Shown: positions 33,473 through 45,400 of the stretch, in pieces
How positions within the stretch are numbered: position 1 is the stretch's first letter
Layout of the letters: each line of letters starts with the position of its first letter
From: Pleurodeles waltl
Taxonomy: Eukaryota; Chordata; Amphibia; Caudata; Salamandridae
Assembly: GCF_031143425.1 (NCBI RefSeq)
Contig: NC_090448.1
Coordinates: 533,094,313 to 533,158,312, forward strand
Length of the DNA stretch: 64,000 bases
Direction of reading: 5' to 3'
Made by a program: the position numbers and the translations under genes
The notes under the pieces: generated by a model
What the model saw: only the letters and a program-made list of their open reading frames with translations
What the model was told of the DNA's origin: nothing
Databases searched by the model: none

Positions 33473-33831
33473 TTGCCGGTTCTGGAAGCCAGTGGCAAGG
33501 CATCAGCAATTTTGAACTACGCGTGTGGTAGCTCATCGACAGCGTTGCGCTCACTGTAAAGGTAACGAAGGCTGTGTTCCTTACTTGTACTAGTTGCTGA
33601 AGTGATATCGACTGCCTCAATCTTTTCAAAGACAAGAACTGGTATTAGAGGAAGGTACCTAGTGAGGTACTTCTCTAGTGAAAGGATAGAAGGACTAAAA
33701 AAAAAGAATCCAGTGAGATATTAGAAGAAAGTACATAAGGAGGAAACTTGAATGCCTTGAACATTTTTATTTCACCTAGTTAGTCATTTTAATGCGAATA
33801 AAGGTACAAACTGTACAGTGAACTAAATATT

Positions 33832-35469
33832 ATGGATATGCCGACAATCACAGCACCTCCTCCATTCTTGTCAATACCAGGGCGGCCAGCAATAGAATGG
33901 GAGGAATGGCTGGACAATTTTGACAATTACTTAGAAGCTTTGGATGGACAAAGATTCCGCCCTAGTAGGAAGAAAGCTATTTTATTAAATGCTTTAGGAA
34001 AAGAAGGCCAACACATTTATAAATACCTTCCAGACTTACAAGTTCAGGGTGACGAAGTAGATGTGGATGTGTACGCAGATGCCAGGAAAAAATTAGATTT
34101 AAGATTTGCTAAAGCTGAAAATGTTGTGATGAGACGACACAAATTTTATACCCAACCTCAAAGAGATGGAGAATCTATAGATGATTTTATTTCTAGGTTG
34201 AGAGAGTTAGCGGTCAAGTGTCAATTTGGTCAGATGGAAGATGAAATGATTTGTGATCAATTGATTGTTCAATGCAGAAGCAGGAAAATACAAGAGAGGT
34301 TATGGGCAGCAAGGAATCCCACTTTGAAGGATGCAGTTGATTTGGCCAAAGTCGTGGAAGAATCTGAATATTGTATGAGAGCAATGGAGAAACGGGAGAC
34401 AAAGGATGAGGTAGCAGTTATAAGCAAGCAACAGGACAGTTTTTCAAGCAAAGTCAGGATTGGCAACAGTAAACCTATAAGAGAAGCAGAGAATAAAAGA
34501 TGTAACAAATGTGGAAGTTTCAATCACACGTCGGAAGCAAAGTTTTGTTTTGTTATAGGAAAGGAGTGTAGGAAATGTGGGCTCAGGGGTCACTTTGCAA
34601 GAATGTGTCAGGGTTTAAGGAGAAATAAGAACGTGGCAACACTCTTGCAAGAAGAGGTGGATGATAGCTTGTGTGAGACAAATATAAGTTCAGACAGAAT
34701 ATTGGCTGTTGGGGATGAAGGATGGAAAAAACAAAGACCCAAGGCACAATTTATGATTCGAGGAAAACCAGTTGAATTGATGGTGGATTCCGGATCCTTA
34801 TATACCGTTATTCCAAGAAGTTTGTTCACTTCTGAATGGCCACAAGCAAGGTTATTGCCTAGAGATATAAATCCTGGGGGATATCAAGGCGAGAAGATAG
34901 ATCTCATTGGTTATATGATGGCTGATATCAAATTTGGAGGAAGAAGCACTAAAGGAAAAGTGTATGTAGCCGAATCGGGTCCACCAATCCTGGGATGGAT
35001 CCATCAATATGATCTTCATATCATCATCAATCCTCGAGCTAAAACACAAATATTAGTTGTAGAAGAAGTAACGTTACAAGATATTCTCAGAGAGGCGGAA
35101 GGTGTTTTTCGAGAGGAAATGGGGCAACTAAAAGGGTATTGTCACAAAATTAACCTCAAAGATGGTACAATTCCTGTACGACATAAAGTTAGGAGAATAC
35201 CGATATTTGCTAGAGGACAGGTCAAAGACTTGATAAGAGAAATGCTATGTTGTGGAGTCATTGAGCCTGTCGAGGCATCAAATTGGGTATCTCCAGTTGT
35301 GATAACGAAGAAGTCTGATGGAAAACTTCGTTTTTGTGTTGAATTGAGAAGCTTGAATCAGAATGTGGTAATGGACAGTTTTCCTCTGCCTAACATCAAT
35401 GAGCTGGTTTTGATGCTGAAAGGAGGAAGGTTTTTTTCAAAACTGGACTTAAAGCATGCGTATCATTAA
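33832..35469 (+). pseudogene. gag-pol: Element D gag-protease-RT (first part)
   Basis: A 545-codon open frame. Residues 1-180 are the gag core (MDMPTITAPPPFL start, EEWLDNFDNYLEALDG). Residues 224-259 hold two zinc motifs (CNKCGSFNHT..., CRKCGLRGHFARMC). Protease DSG is at 319-321 (ELMVDSGSLYTVIP). RT begins near 450 (FCVELRSLNQNVV, FSKLDLKHAYH). The frame ends at a TAA (35467-35469) in place of the glutamine codon usual after AYH, a C-to-T change. Gag and pol are in one frame, as in Mag elements. The coding continues directly at 35470. Confidence 0.9.
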
Positions 35470-36723
35470 GTAAGGTTACATCCTGAGTCAAAAATCTTGA
35501 CAACATTTATCACAATGAAGGGCACGTTTCAGGTTACCAGAATGCCTTTTGGTTTGTGTTCAGCCGCAAGTGTCTTTCAGAGAGTGATGAATGACTTACT
35601 CAAAGAAATTCCGAATGTTATATATTTTCAGGATAATATACTAATTTTTGGAGATACAGTGGAAAATCACAATTTGACTCTGAGGCTGGTTCTAGAATTT
35701 TTTTTTAAATCAGGTTTAACGCTGAGAAAAGAGAAGTGCATATTCTTAGCTAAGGAAGTGGAATATCTGGGTCACACATTGTCACAAGATGGGGTGAAGC
35801 CAAAGAGAGATCTATTGAGAGCCATCAAATTGGCACCATGTCCTGTGAATAAAGACCAGTTGAAGTCGTTTTTGGGTTTAGTGGAGTACTACTCCAAGTT
35901 CGTGGAGAATTTTGCATCGAAGATGGAGGAACTTAAAAAATTATTGAGAAAAGGTGTGGTTTTTGATTGGGGCGCAACACAAGAACGGTGTTTTGAATCA
36001 ATCAAGAAGGAAATTTGTGAAGCTGACATTCTAGTGCCTTTCGATGCGGGAAAAGAATTGATAATTACAGTAGATGCTAGTGCCACTGGTATTGGTGCTA
36101 TCTTATCACAAAAACATGGTTTAAAGGAAAGAACAATTGCCTTTGCATCACGTTCCTTGACACCGACAGAGCGCAACTACTCAGTAATAGAGAAGGAGGC
36201 ATTAGCTGCGACATGGAGCATGGAACATTTCAGGATGTATATTTGGGGAAAACGATTCAAGTTGCAAACTGATCACAAACCTCTGGTGAAGGTGTTGACC
36301 CCAGGAGGAGCTGAAAAAGGTTCTTCTAGACTGATAAGACTTGCTGCGAGTTCCCAAGAGTACAACTATACTGTAGAGTATATACCAGGATGGAGAAATG
36401 TACAAGCTGACTGTCTTTCATGTCTATCACAAGACTGGGAATTGTTGGATGAAGAGTATAGTAGTATTCAAGATTGTGAGGATCTAGTTGCAAGTGTCGG
36501 GGATGTAGTGCAATGGTCATCGGGAGCATTGAGTAAAGAGGAATGGTGTCAAGCCATGGCAGGTGATGAGGAAATGAGGAAAGTGATCAGAATGATAGTG
36601 AGTGGTAGACGTAGAGAGAGTACACTGCCAAAAAATGAATGGACGTATGGTAAGATATTAGATGAACTCTCATGTGTGGGTGAATATATTGTTGTTCGTG
36701 GTGAAAATATGTTCCTCCTGTAG
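35470..36723 (+). pseudogene. pol: Element D RT (second part) and RNase H
   Basis: In frame with the preceding stop. RT palm shows TRMPFGLCSAASVFQRVM. The catalytic box reads YFQDNILIFG where QDD is expected, an Asp-to-Asn substitution by G-to-A. Thumb (ECIFLAKEVEYLGHTLS-like, at 35740) and RNase H (TVDASATGIGAILSQ, NYSVIEKEALAATWS, LQTDHKPL) are intact. The frame is lost near 36710, so the TAG at 36721 is a frameshift product and not the natural end. Confidence 0.9.
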
Positions 36724-37910
36724 GGGTGAGGAGGAAAATTTTTAATATTGCACATGAGGGTCATGTAGAGCAAACGTTGATGAAAAGGAGGCTCAGAGAA
36801 AATATCTGGTGGCCAGGGATGGATGACGACATTGTACACTGGGTGGAGAGATGTGATGTGTGTGTACGCAGTGAAAAGAGTCTGAAGGTGGGCAAACAAT
36901 CTTTGATGGGTCACATTGAGGATCCTGGTCAAGCATGGCATACTGTATGTGGGGACTTCATTGGTCCTTTAAGTGGAGTTAAACACATGTCTAGGTTTGC
37001 ATTTGTTTTGATGGATGTTCATTCGAAATGGATAATAGTGAAATTTATGTCAGAGATAACCACAGCATCCACAGTGAGAGTTTTGTCTGAAATATTTAGG
37101 GAAGAAGGATGCCCGGTATGTTTGGTGAGGGATAATGGTACACAACTCACCTCTTATGAAATGAAAGAGTTTTTATTATTGATGGGTGTTAAACATTCAA
37201 GGACAGCACTTTATAATCCGCAAGGAAATGGAATGGTGGAAAGAGCCAACAGGATGGTTAAGGGGGCCATACAACAAGCACTGGCTAGTGGCATGGATGT
37301 TGAAGGTATGGTTGCGGATGTTGTGTGGGCATATCGTACCACTGTTAATGGTGTTACTGGATGTTCACCGTTTTTCATGATGAGGGGTAGAAGACCGAAT
37401 TCTAAATTGACTCCGTTTTGGTTGAGAGAACTTGCTAGCAATAATATAGGAACATTTGAGGGTGAGAATAAATGTGGAGATTCTGCAGATGGTGGTAAAG
37501 ATAAGAACACAATTTGGCCGGGTGATTGGGTGAAAGTTAAGTCTGGGAGAATTGTTAGAGGGTTGAATAAATTCAAAGGGCCATTTCAAGTCAAGGAAGT
37601 TTATCCTTGGTATGTGATATTGAGCAATGGTGAGCGATGGAATCTCAGGAGAGTGGCAAAGTGTAATTATACAAAAAATATGATTGCAGAAGATAAGATC
37701 AGTGATGGATGCAGTGGATGTATGTTTGACGAACTGGTAATGAAACCTGTTGCACAGCATTCTAGTTGTACAGGTGATATGCTGCCTGGTTTTATGGAAG
37801 ATGGTGGGGTGAGACAACAAGAGTTTAGTGAATACAGGAATGAAGTTGTGAGGGAGAGATCACATAGAGTTAAGAAAGCACCAGCATATTTGGCTGATTA
37901 TGTAAAGTAA
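36724..37910 (+). pseudogene. pol: Element D integrase
   Basis: About 394 codons. Zinc domain HEGH...CDVC (36755-36870), catalytic core GDFIGPL, VRDNGTQLTS and NPQGNGMVERANRM with all three acidic residues kept, the YRTTVNGVTGCSPFFMMRGR segment, and a C-terminal basic region with GDWVKVKSGRI. The stop at 37908-37910 looks natural. No chromodomain. It is out of frame with RNase H by a small indel near 36710. Confidence 0.9.
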
Positions 37911-38049
37911 AAATGTAATCTATTTTTACTCTCAAGAATGGTTAGGGTAGTATCGGTGTTTCAGTGAGTTACAGTTTATGTTGTTAATTCATACAGTTCA
38001 ATACTTGATATTTTTGTGATTCTGCTTAAACAATGAAAGGAAGAAGATA

Positions 38050-38252
38050 TGTTGTAATGTGTTTGTACATTCAAGCACGCGAGCTCTTGGGAAGCGCAAG
38101 CTCTTGACGGTTCCGATGCCGTGTTACCACGGAGACCGGTCCGAGGTGCAGCAGCAGTTACGAGGAGCTGGCAAGAGGGAGGCGCTGATATTTGACACTG
38201 GAATAAATATTACAACTACAAACTACGGCGTGATATTGTTATATCTACAACA
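38050..38252 (+). repeat. Element D 3' LTR
   Basis: 203 bp, preceded by the purine tract GAAAGGAAGAAGATA (38035-38049). Six substitutions relative to the 5' LTR. Followed by CGCTG. Confidence 0.93.
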
Positions 38253-38257
38253 CGCTG

Positions 38258-38390
38258 CAAGACAAAATTCCTGTTAATTGCCAAGAACAGCAAGAAATAA
38301 ATAGTATAAAACTGGCTCAGTGACATGAACCTTGAGAGTTTCGAAACCCAAGTCACTGGAGTTCAACCGAGGCACCAATCTCTCCCTTAA
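38258..38390 (+). pseudogene. Fossil L2-like LINE, middle segment
   Basis: Continuation of the LINE interrupted by element D (CKTKFLLIAKNSKK directly after the duplication). It ends at the TTAA of the piggyBac insertion. The same reading frame (…NLSL) resumes at 63162 (KEHIEN…). Confidence 0.8.
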
Positions 38391-38406
38391 CCCCTTCGCT
38401 GCCAGG
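38391..38406 (+). repeat. piggyBac left terminal inverted repeat
   Basis: CCCCTTCGCTGCCAGG directly after TTAA. It pairs with 63142-63157 with two mismatches. A second CCAGGCC follows at 38427-38433. Confidence 0.8.
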
Positions 38407-39470
38407 CCTTTTCCCCCTCCTGTGCCAGGCCTTTTTTTGCCTATTTGGGGCAGTTCGCGCTTAGGCCCTCATAACTTTTTGTCCACATAAGCTAACCAAG
38501 CCAAAGTTGCGTCCTTTTTTTCCAACATCCTAGGGATTCTAGAGGTACCCAGACTTTGTGGGTTCCTTTGAAGGAGGCCAAGAAATTGGCCAAAATACAG
38601 TGAAAATTTCGTTTTTTTTGTTTAAAATGGAAAAAGTGGCTGCAGAAGAAGGCTTGTGGATTTCCCCCTGAAAATGGCATCAACAAAGGGTTTGTAGTGC
38701 TAAACTCAGCAGCTTCCTAGCTTTCAGGAACAGGCAGACTTGAATCAGAAAACCCAATTTTTCAACACAATTTTGGCATTTTACTGGCGCATACCCCATT
38801 TTTGCAATTTTTTGTGCTTTCAACCTCCTTCCAGTCAGGGACAGGAATGGGCATGAAACCAATGCTGGATCTCAGAAACCTAACCATTTCTGAAAAGTAG
38901 AGAAAGTTCTGAATTCAGCAAGGGGTCATTTGTGTAGATCCTACAAGGGTTTCCTACAGAAAATAACCGCTGAAAAAGAAAAATATTGAAATTGAGGTGA
39001 AAAAAACATCAATTTTTCTCTACGTTTTACTCTGTAACTTTTCCCTGCAATGTCAGATTATGGAAAGCAATATACCGTTACGTCTGGTGGACTCCTCTGG
39101 TTGCGGGGATATATAGGGCTTGTAGGTTCATCAAGAACCCGAGGAACCCAGAGCCAATAAATGAGCTGCACCCTGCAGTGCGTTTTCATTCTATACCGGG
39201 TATACAGCAATTCATTTGCTGAAATATAAAGAGTAAAAAATTGCTATCAAGAAAACCTTTGCATTTCCAAAAAGGGCACAAGATAAGGTGTTGAGGAGCA
39301 GTGGTTATTTGCACATCTCTGAATTCCGGGGTGACCATACAAGCATGTGAATTATAGGGAATTTCTCAAATAGATGTCTTTTTAACACACTCTCCTATAT
39401 TTGGAAGGAAAAAATGTAGAGAAAGACAAGGGGCAATAGCACTTGTTTTGCTAATCTATGTTCCCCCAAG

Positions 39471-42400
39471 TCTCCCGATAAAAATGATACCTCACTTGTG
39501 TGGGTAGGCCTAGCGCCGGCGACAGGAAACACCCCAAAGCGCAACGTGGACACATCCTAAATTTTGGAAAAAAACAGAGGTGTTTTTTGCGAAGTGCCTA
39601 CCTGTAGATTTTGGCCTCTAGCTCAGCCGGCACCTAGGGAAACCTACCAAACCTGTGCATTTCTGAAAACTAGAGACCTAGGGGAATCCAAGGAGTGGTG
39701 ACTTGCGGGGCTCGGACCAGGTTCTGTTACCCAGAATCCTTTGCAAACCTCAAAATTTGACTAAAAAAACACATGTTCCTCACATTTCTGTGGCAGAAAG
39801 TTCTGGAATCTGAGAGGAGCTACAAATTTCCTTCCACCCAGCGTTCCCCCAAGTCTCCCGATAAAAATGATACCTCACTTGCGTGGGTAGGCCTAGCGCC
39901 GGCGACAGGAAACACCCCAAAGCACAACGTGGACACATCCTAAATTTTGGAAAAAAACAGAGGTGTTTTTTGCGAAGTGCCTACTTGTAGATTTTGGCCT
40001 CTAGCTCAGCCGGCACCTAGGGAAACCTACCAAACCTGTGCATTTCTGAAAACTAGAGACCTAGGGGAATCCAAGGAGGGGAGACTTGCGGGGCTCGGAC
40101 CAGGTTCTGTTACCCAGAATCCTTTGCAAACCTCAAAATTTGGCTAAAAAAACACATGTTCCTCACATTTCTGTGGCAGAAAGTTCTGGAATCTGAGAGG
40201 AGCTACAAATTTCCTTCCACCCAGTGTTCCCCCAAGTCTCCCGATAAAAATGATACCTTACTTGCGTGGGTAGACCTAGCGCCGGCGACAGGAAACACCC
40301 CAAAGCGCAACGTGTACACATCCTAAATTTTGGGAAAAAACAGAGGTGTTTTTTGCGAAGTGCCTACCTGTAGATTTTGGCCTGTAGCTCAGCCGGCACC
40401 TAGGGAAACCTACCAAACCTGTGCATTTCTGAAAACTAGAGACCTAGGGGAATCCAAGGAGGGGTGACTTGCGGGGCTCGGACCAGGTTCTGTTACCCAG
40501 AATCCTTTGCAAACCTCAAAATTTGACTAAAAAAACACATGTTCCTCACATTTCTGTGGCAGAAAGTTCTGGAATCTGAGAGGAGCTACAAATTTCCTTC
40601 CACCCAGCGTTCCCCCAAGTCTCCCGATAAAAATGATACCTCACTTGCGTGGGTAGGCCTAGCGCCGGCGACAGGAAACAACCCAAAGCGCAACGTGGAC
40701 ACATCCTAAATTTGGGAAAAAAACAGAGATGTTTTTTGCGAAGTGCCTACCTGTAGATTTTGGCCTGTAGCTCAGCCGGCACCTAGGGAAACCTACCAAA
40801 CCTGTGCATTTCTGAAAACTAGAGACCTAGGGGAATCCAAAGAGTGGTGACTTGCGGGGCTCGGACCAGGTTCTGTTACCCAGAATCCTTTGCAAACCTC
40901 AAAATTTGACTAAAAAAACAGATGTTCCTCACATTTCTGTGGCAGAAAGTTCTGGAATCTGAGAGGAGCTACAAATTTCCTTCCACCCAGCGTTCCCCCA
41001 AGTCTCCCGATAAAAATGATACCTCACTTGCGTAGGTAGGCCTAGCGCCGGCGACAGGAAACACCCCAAAGCACAACGTGGACACATCCTAAATTTTGGA
41101 AAAAAACAGAGGTGTTTTTTGCGAAGTGCCTACTTGTAGATTTTGGCCTGTAGCTCAGCCGGCACCTAGGGAAACCTACCAAACCTGTGCATTTCTGAAA
41201 CCTAGAGACCTAGGGGAATCCAAGGAGGGGTGACTTGCGGGGCTCGGACCAGGTTCTGTTACCCAGAATCCTTTGCAAACCTCAAAATTTGGCTAAAAAA
41301 ACACATGTTCCTCACATTTCTGTGGCAGAAAGTTCTAGAATCTGAGAGGAGCTACAAATTTCCTTCCACCCAGCGTTCCCCCAAGTCTCCCGATAAAAAT
41401 GATACCTCACTTGCGTGGGTAGGCCTACCGCCGGCGACAGGAAACACCCCAAAGCGCAACGTGGACACATCCTAAATTTTGGAAAAAAACAGAGATGTTT
41501 TTTGCGAAGTACCTACCTGTAGATTTTGGCCTGTAGCTCAGCCGGCACCTAGGGAAACCTACCAAACCTGTGCATTTCTGAAAACTAGAGACCTAGGGGA
41601 ATCCAAGGAGTGGTGACTTGCGGGGCTCGGACCAGGTTCTGTTACCCAGAATCCTTTGCAAACCTCAAAATTTGACTAAAAAAACACATGTTCCTCACAT
41701 TTCTGTGGCAGAAAGTTCTGAAATCTGAGAGGAGCTACAAATTTCCTTCCACCCAGCGTTCCCCCAAGTCTCCCGATAAAAATGATACCTCACTTGCGTG
41801 GGTAGGCCTAGCGCCGGCGACAGGAAACACCCCAAAGCGCAACGTGGACACATCCTAAATTTTGGAAAAAAACAGAGGTGTTTTTGGCAAAGTGCCTACT
41901 TGTAGATTTTGGCCTCTAGCTCAGCCGGCACCTAGGGAAACCTACCAAACCTGTGCATTTCTGAAAACTAGAGACCTAGGGGAATCCAAGGAGGGGTGAC
42001 TTGCGGGGCTCGGACCAGGTTCTGTTACCCAGAATCCTTTGCAAACCTCAAAATTTGGCTAAAAAAACACATGTTCCTCACATTTCTGTGGCAGAAAGTT
42101 CTGGAATCTGAGAGGAGCTACAAATTTCCTTCCACCCAGCGTTCCCCCAAGTCTCCCGATAAAAATGATACCTCACTTGCGTGGGTAGGCCTAGCGCCGG
42201 CGACAGGAAACACCCCAAAGCGCAACGTGGACACATCCAAAATTTTGGAAAAAAACAGAGGTGTTTTTTGCAAAGTGCCTACCTGTAGATTTTGGCCTGT
42301 AGCTCAGCCGGCACCTAGGGAAACCTACCAAACCTGTGCATTTCTAAAAACTAGAGACCTAGGGGAATCCAAGGAGGGGTGACTTGCGGGGCTCGGACCA

Positions 42401-45400
42401 GGTTCTGTTACCCAGAATCCTTTGCAAACCTCAAAATTTGGCTAAAAAAACACATGTTCCTCACATTTCTGTGGCAGAAAGTTCTGGAATCTGAGAGGAG
42501 CTACAAATTTCCTTCCACCCAGTGTTCCCCCAAGTCTCCCGATAAAAATGATACCTCACTTGCGTAGGTAGGCCTAGCGCCGGCGACAGGAAACACCCCA
42601 AAGCGCAACGTGGACACATCCTAAATTTTGGAAAAAAACAGAGATGTTTTTTGCGAAGTGCCTACCTGTAGATTTTGGCCTGTAGCTCAGCCGGCACCTA
42701 GGGAAACCTACCAAACTTGTGCATTTCTGAAAACTAGAGACCTAGGGGAATCCAAGGAGTGGTGACTTGCGGGGCTCGGACCAGGTTCTGTTACCCAGAA
42801 TCCTTTGCAAACCTCAAAATTTGACTAAAAAAACACATGTTCCTCACATTTCTGTGGCAGAAAGTTCTGGAATCTGAGAGGAGCTACAAATTTCCTTCCA
42901 CCCAGCGTTCCCCCAAGTCTCCCGATAAAAATGATACCTCACTTGCGTGGGTAGGCCTAGCGCCGGCGACAGGAAACACCCCAAAGCGCAACGTGGACAC
43001 ATCCTAAATTTTGGAAAAAAACAGAGGTGTTTTTTGCGAAGTGCCTACCTGTAGATTTTGGCCTCTAGCTCAGCCGGCACCTAGGGAAACCTACCAAACC
43101 TGTGCATTTCTGAAAACTAGAGACCTAGGAGAATCCAAGGAGGGGTGACTTGCGGGGCTCGGACCAGGTTCTGTTACCCAGAATCCTTTGCAAACCTCAA
43201 AATTTGGCTAAAAAAACACATGTTCCTCACATTTCTGTGGCAGAAAGTTCTGGAATCTGAGAGGAGCTACAAATTTCCTTCCACCCAGCGTTCCCCCAAG
43301 TCTCCCGATAAAAATGATACCTCACTTGCGTGGGTAGGCCTAGCGCCGGCGACAGGAAACACCCCAAAGCGCAACGTGGACACATCCTAAATTTTGGAAA
43401 AAAACAGAGGTGTTTTTTGCGAAGTGCCTACCTGTAGATTTTGGCCTGTAGCTCAGCCGGCACCTAGGGAAACCTACCAAACCTGTGCATTTCTGAAAAC
43501 TAGAGACCTAGGGGAATCCAAGGAGGGGTGACTTGCGGGGCTTGGACCAGGTTCTGTTACCCAGAAATTTTGCAAACCTCAAAATTTGGCTAAAAAAACA
43601 CATGTTCCTCACATTTCTGTGGCAGAAAGTTCTGGAATCTGAGAGGAGCTACGAATTTCCTTCCACCCAGCGTTCCCCCAAGACTCCCGATAAAAATGAT
43701 ACCTCACTTGCGTGGGTAGGCCTAGCGCCGGCGACAGGAAACACCCCAAAGCGCAACGTGGACACATCCTAAATTTTGGAAAAAAACAGAGGTGTTTCTT
43801 GCGAAGTGCCTACCTGTAGATTTTGGCCTGTAGCTCAGCCGGCACCTAGGGAAACCTACCAAACCTGTGCATTTCTGAAAACTAGAGACCTAGGGGAATC
43901 CAAGGAGGGGTGACTTGCGGGGCTCGGACCAGGTTCTGTTACCCAGAATCCTTTGCAAACCTCAAAATTTGGCTAAAAAAACACATGTTCCTCACATTTC
44001 TGTGGCCGAAAGTTCTGGAATCTGAGAGGAGCTACAAATCTCCTTCCACCCAGCGTTCCCCCAAGTCTCCCGATAAAAATGATACCTCACTTGCGTGGGT
44101 AGGCCTAGCGCCGGCGACAGGAAACACCCCAAAGCGCAACGTGGACAAATCCTAAATTTTGGGAAAAAACAGAGGTGTTTTTTGCGAAGTGCCTACCTGT
44201 AGATTTTGGCCTCTAGCTCAGCCGGCACCTAGGGAAACCTACCAAACCTGTGCAATTCTGAAAACTAGAGACCTAGGGGAATCCAAGGAGGGGTGACTTG
44301 CGGGGCTCGGACCAGGTTCTGTTACCCAGAATCCTTTGCAAACCTCAAAATTTGGCTAAAAAAACACATGTTCCTCACATTTCTGTGGCAGAAAGTTCTG
44401 GAATCTGAGAGGAGCTACAAATTTCCTTCCACCCAGCGTTCCCCCAAGTCTCCCGATAAAAATGATACCTCACTTGCGTGGGTAGGCCTAGCGCCGGCGA
44501 CAGGAAACACCCCAAAGCGCAACGTGGACACATCCTAAATTTTGGAAAAAAACAGAGGTGTTTTTTGCGAAGTGCCTACCTGTAGATTTTGGCCTCTAGC
44601 TCAACCGGCACCTAGGGAAACCTACCAAACCTGTGCATTTCTGAAAACTAGAGACCTAGGGGAATCCAAGGAGGGGAGACTTGCGGGGCTCGGACCAGGT
44701 TCTGTTACCCAGAATCCTTTGCAAACCTCAAAATTTGGCTAAAAAAACACATGTTCCTCACATTTCTGTGGCAGAAAGTTCTGGAATCTGAGAGGAGCTA
44801 CAAATTTCCTTCCACCCAGTGTTCCCCCAAGTCTCCCGATAAAAATGATACCTTACTTGCGTGGGTAGACCTAGCGCCGGCGACAGGAAACACCCCAAAG
44901 CGCAACGTGTACACATCCTAAATTTTGGGAAAAAACAGAGGTGTTTTTTGCGAAGTGCCTACCTGTAGATTTTGGCCTGTAGCTCAGCCGGCACCTAGGG
45001 AAACCTACCAAACCTGTGCATTTCTGAAAACTAGAGACCTAGGGGAATCCAAGGAGGGGTGACTTGCGGGGCTCGGACCAGGTTCTGTTACCCAGAATCC
45101 TTTGCAAACCTCAAAATTTGACTAAAAAAACACATGTTCCTCACATTTCTGTGGCAGAAAGTTCTGGAATCTGAGAGGAGCTACAAATTTCCTTCCACCC
45201 AGCGTTCCCCCAAGTCTCCCGATAAAAATGATACCTCACTTGCGTGGGTAGGCCTAGCGCCGGCGACAGGAAACAACCCAAAGCGCAACGTGGACACATC
45301 CTAAATTTGGGAAAAAAACAGAGATGTTTTTTGCGAAGTGCCTACCTGTAGATTTTGGCCTGTAGCTCAGCCGGCACCTAGGGAAACCTACCAAACCTGT

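Larger units (their letters stand above)
33257..38252 (+). mobile_element. Element D, Mag-type Ty3/gypsy retrotransposon, full length
   Basis: 4996 bp with 203-bp LTRs (33257-33459, 38050-38252) that differ at 6 positions (about 3 percent) and a perfect 5-bp duplication CGCTG (33252-33256, 38253-38257). Short LTRs, two zinc motifs in gag with the long spacing CNKCGSFNHT...C, and no chromodomain are features of the Mag clade, known from other salamanders (Hsr1 of Hydromantes). It carries one nonsense codon, one frameshift and one catalytic substitution. Confidence 0.92.
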
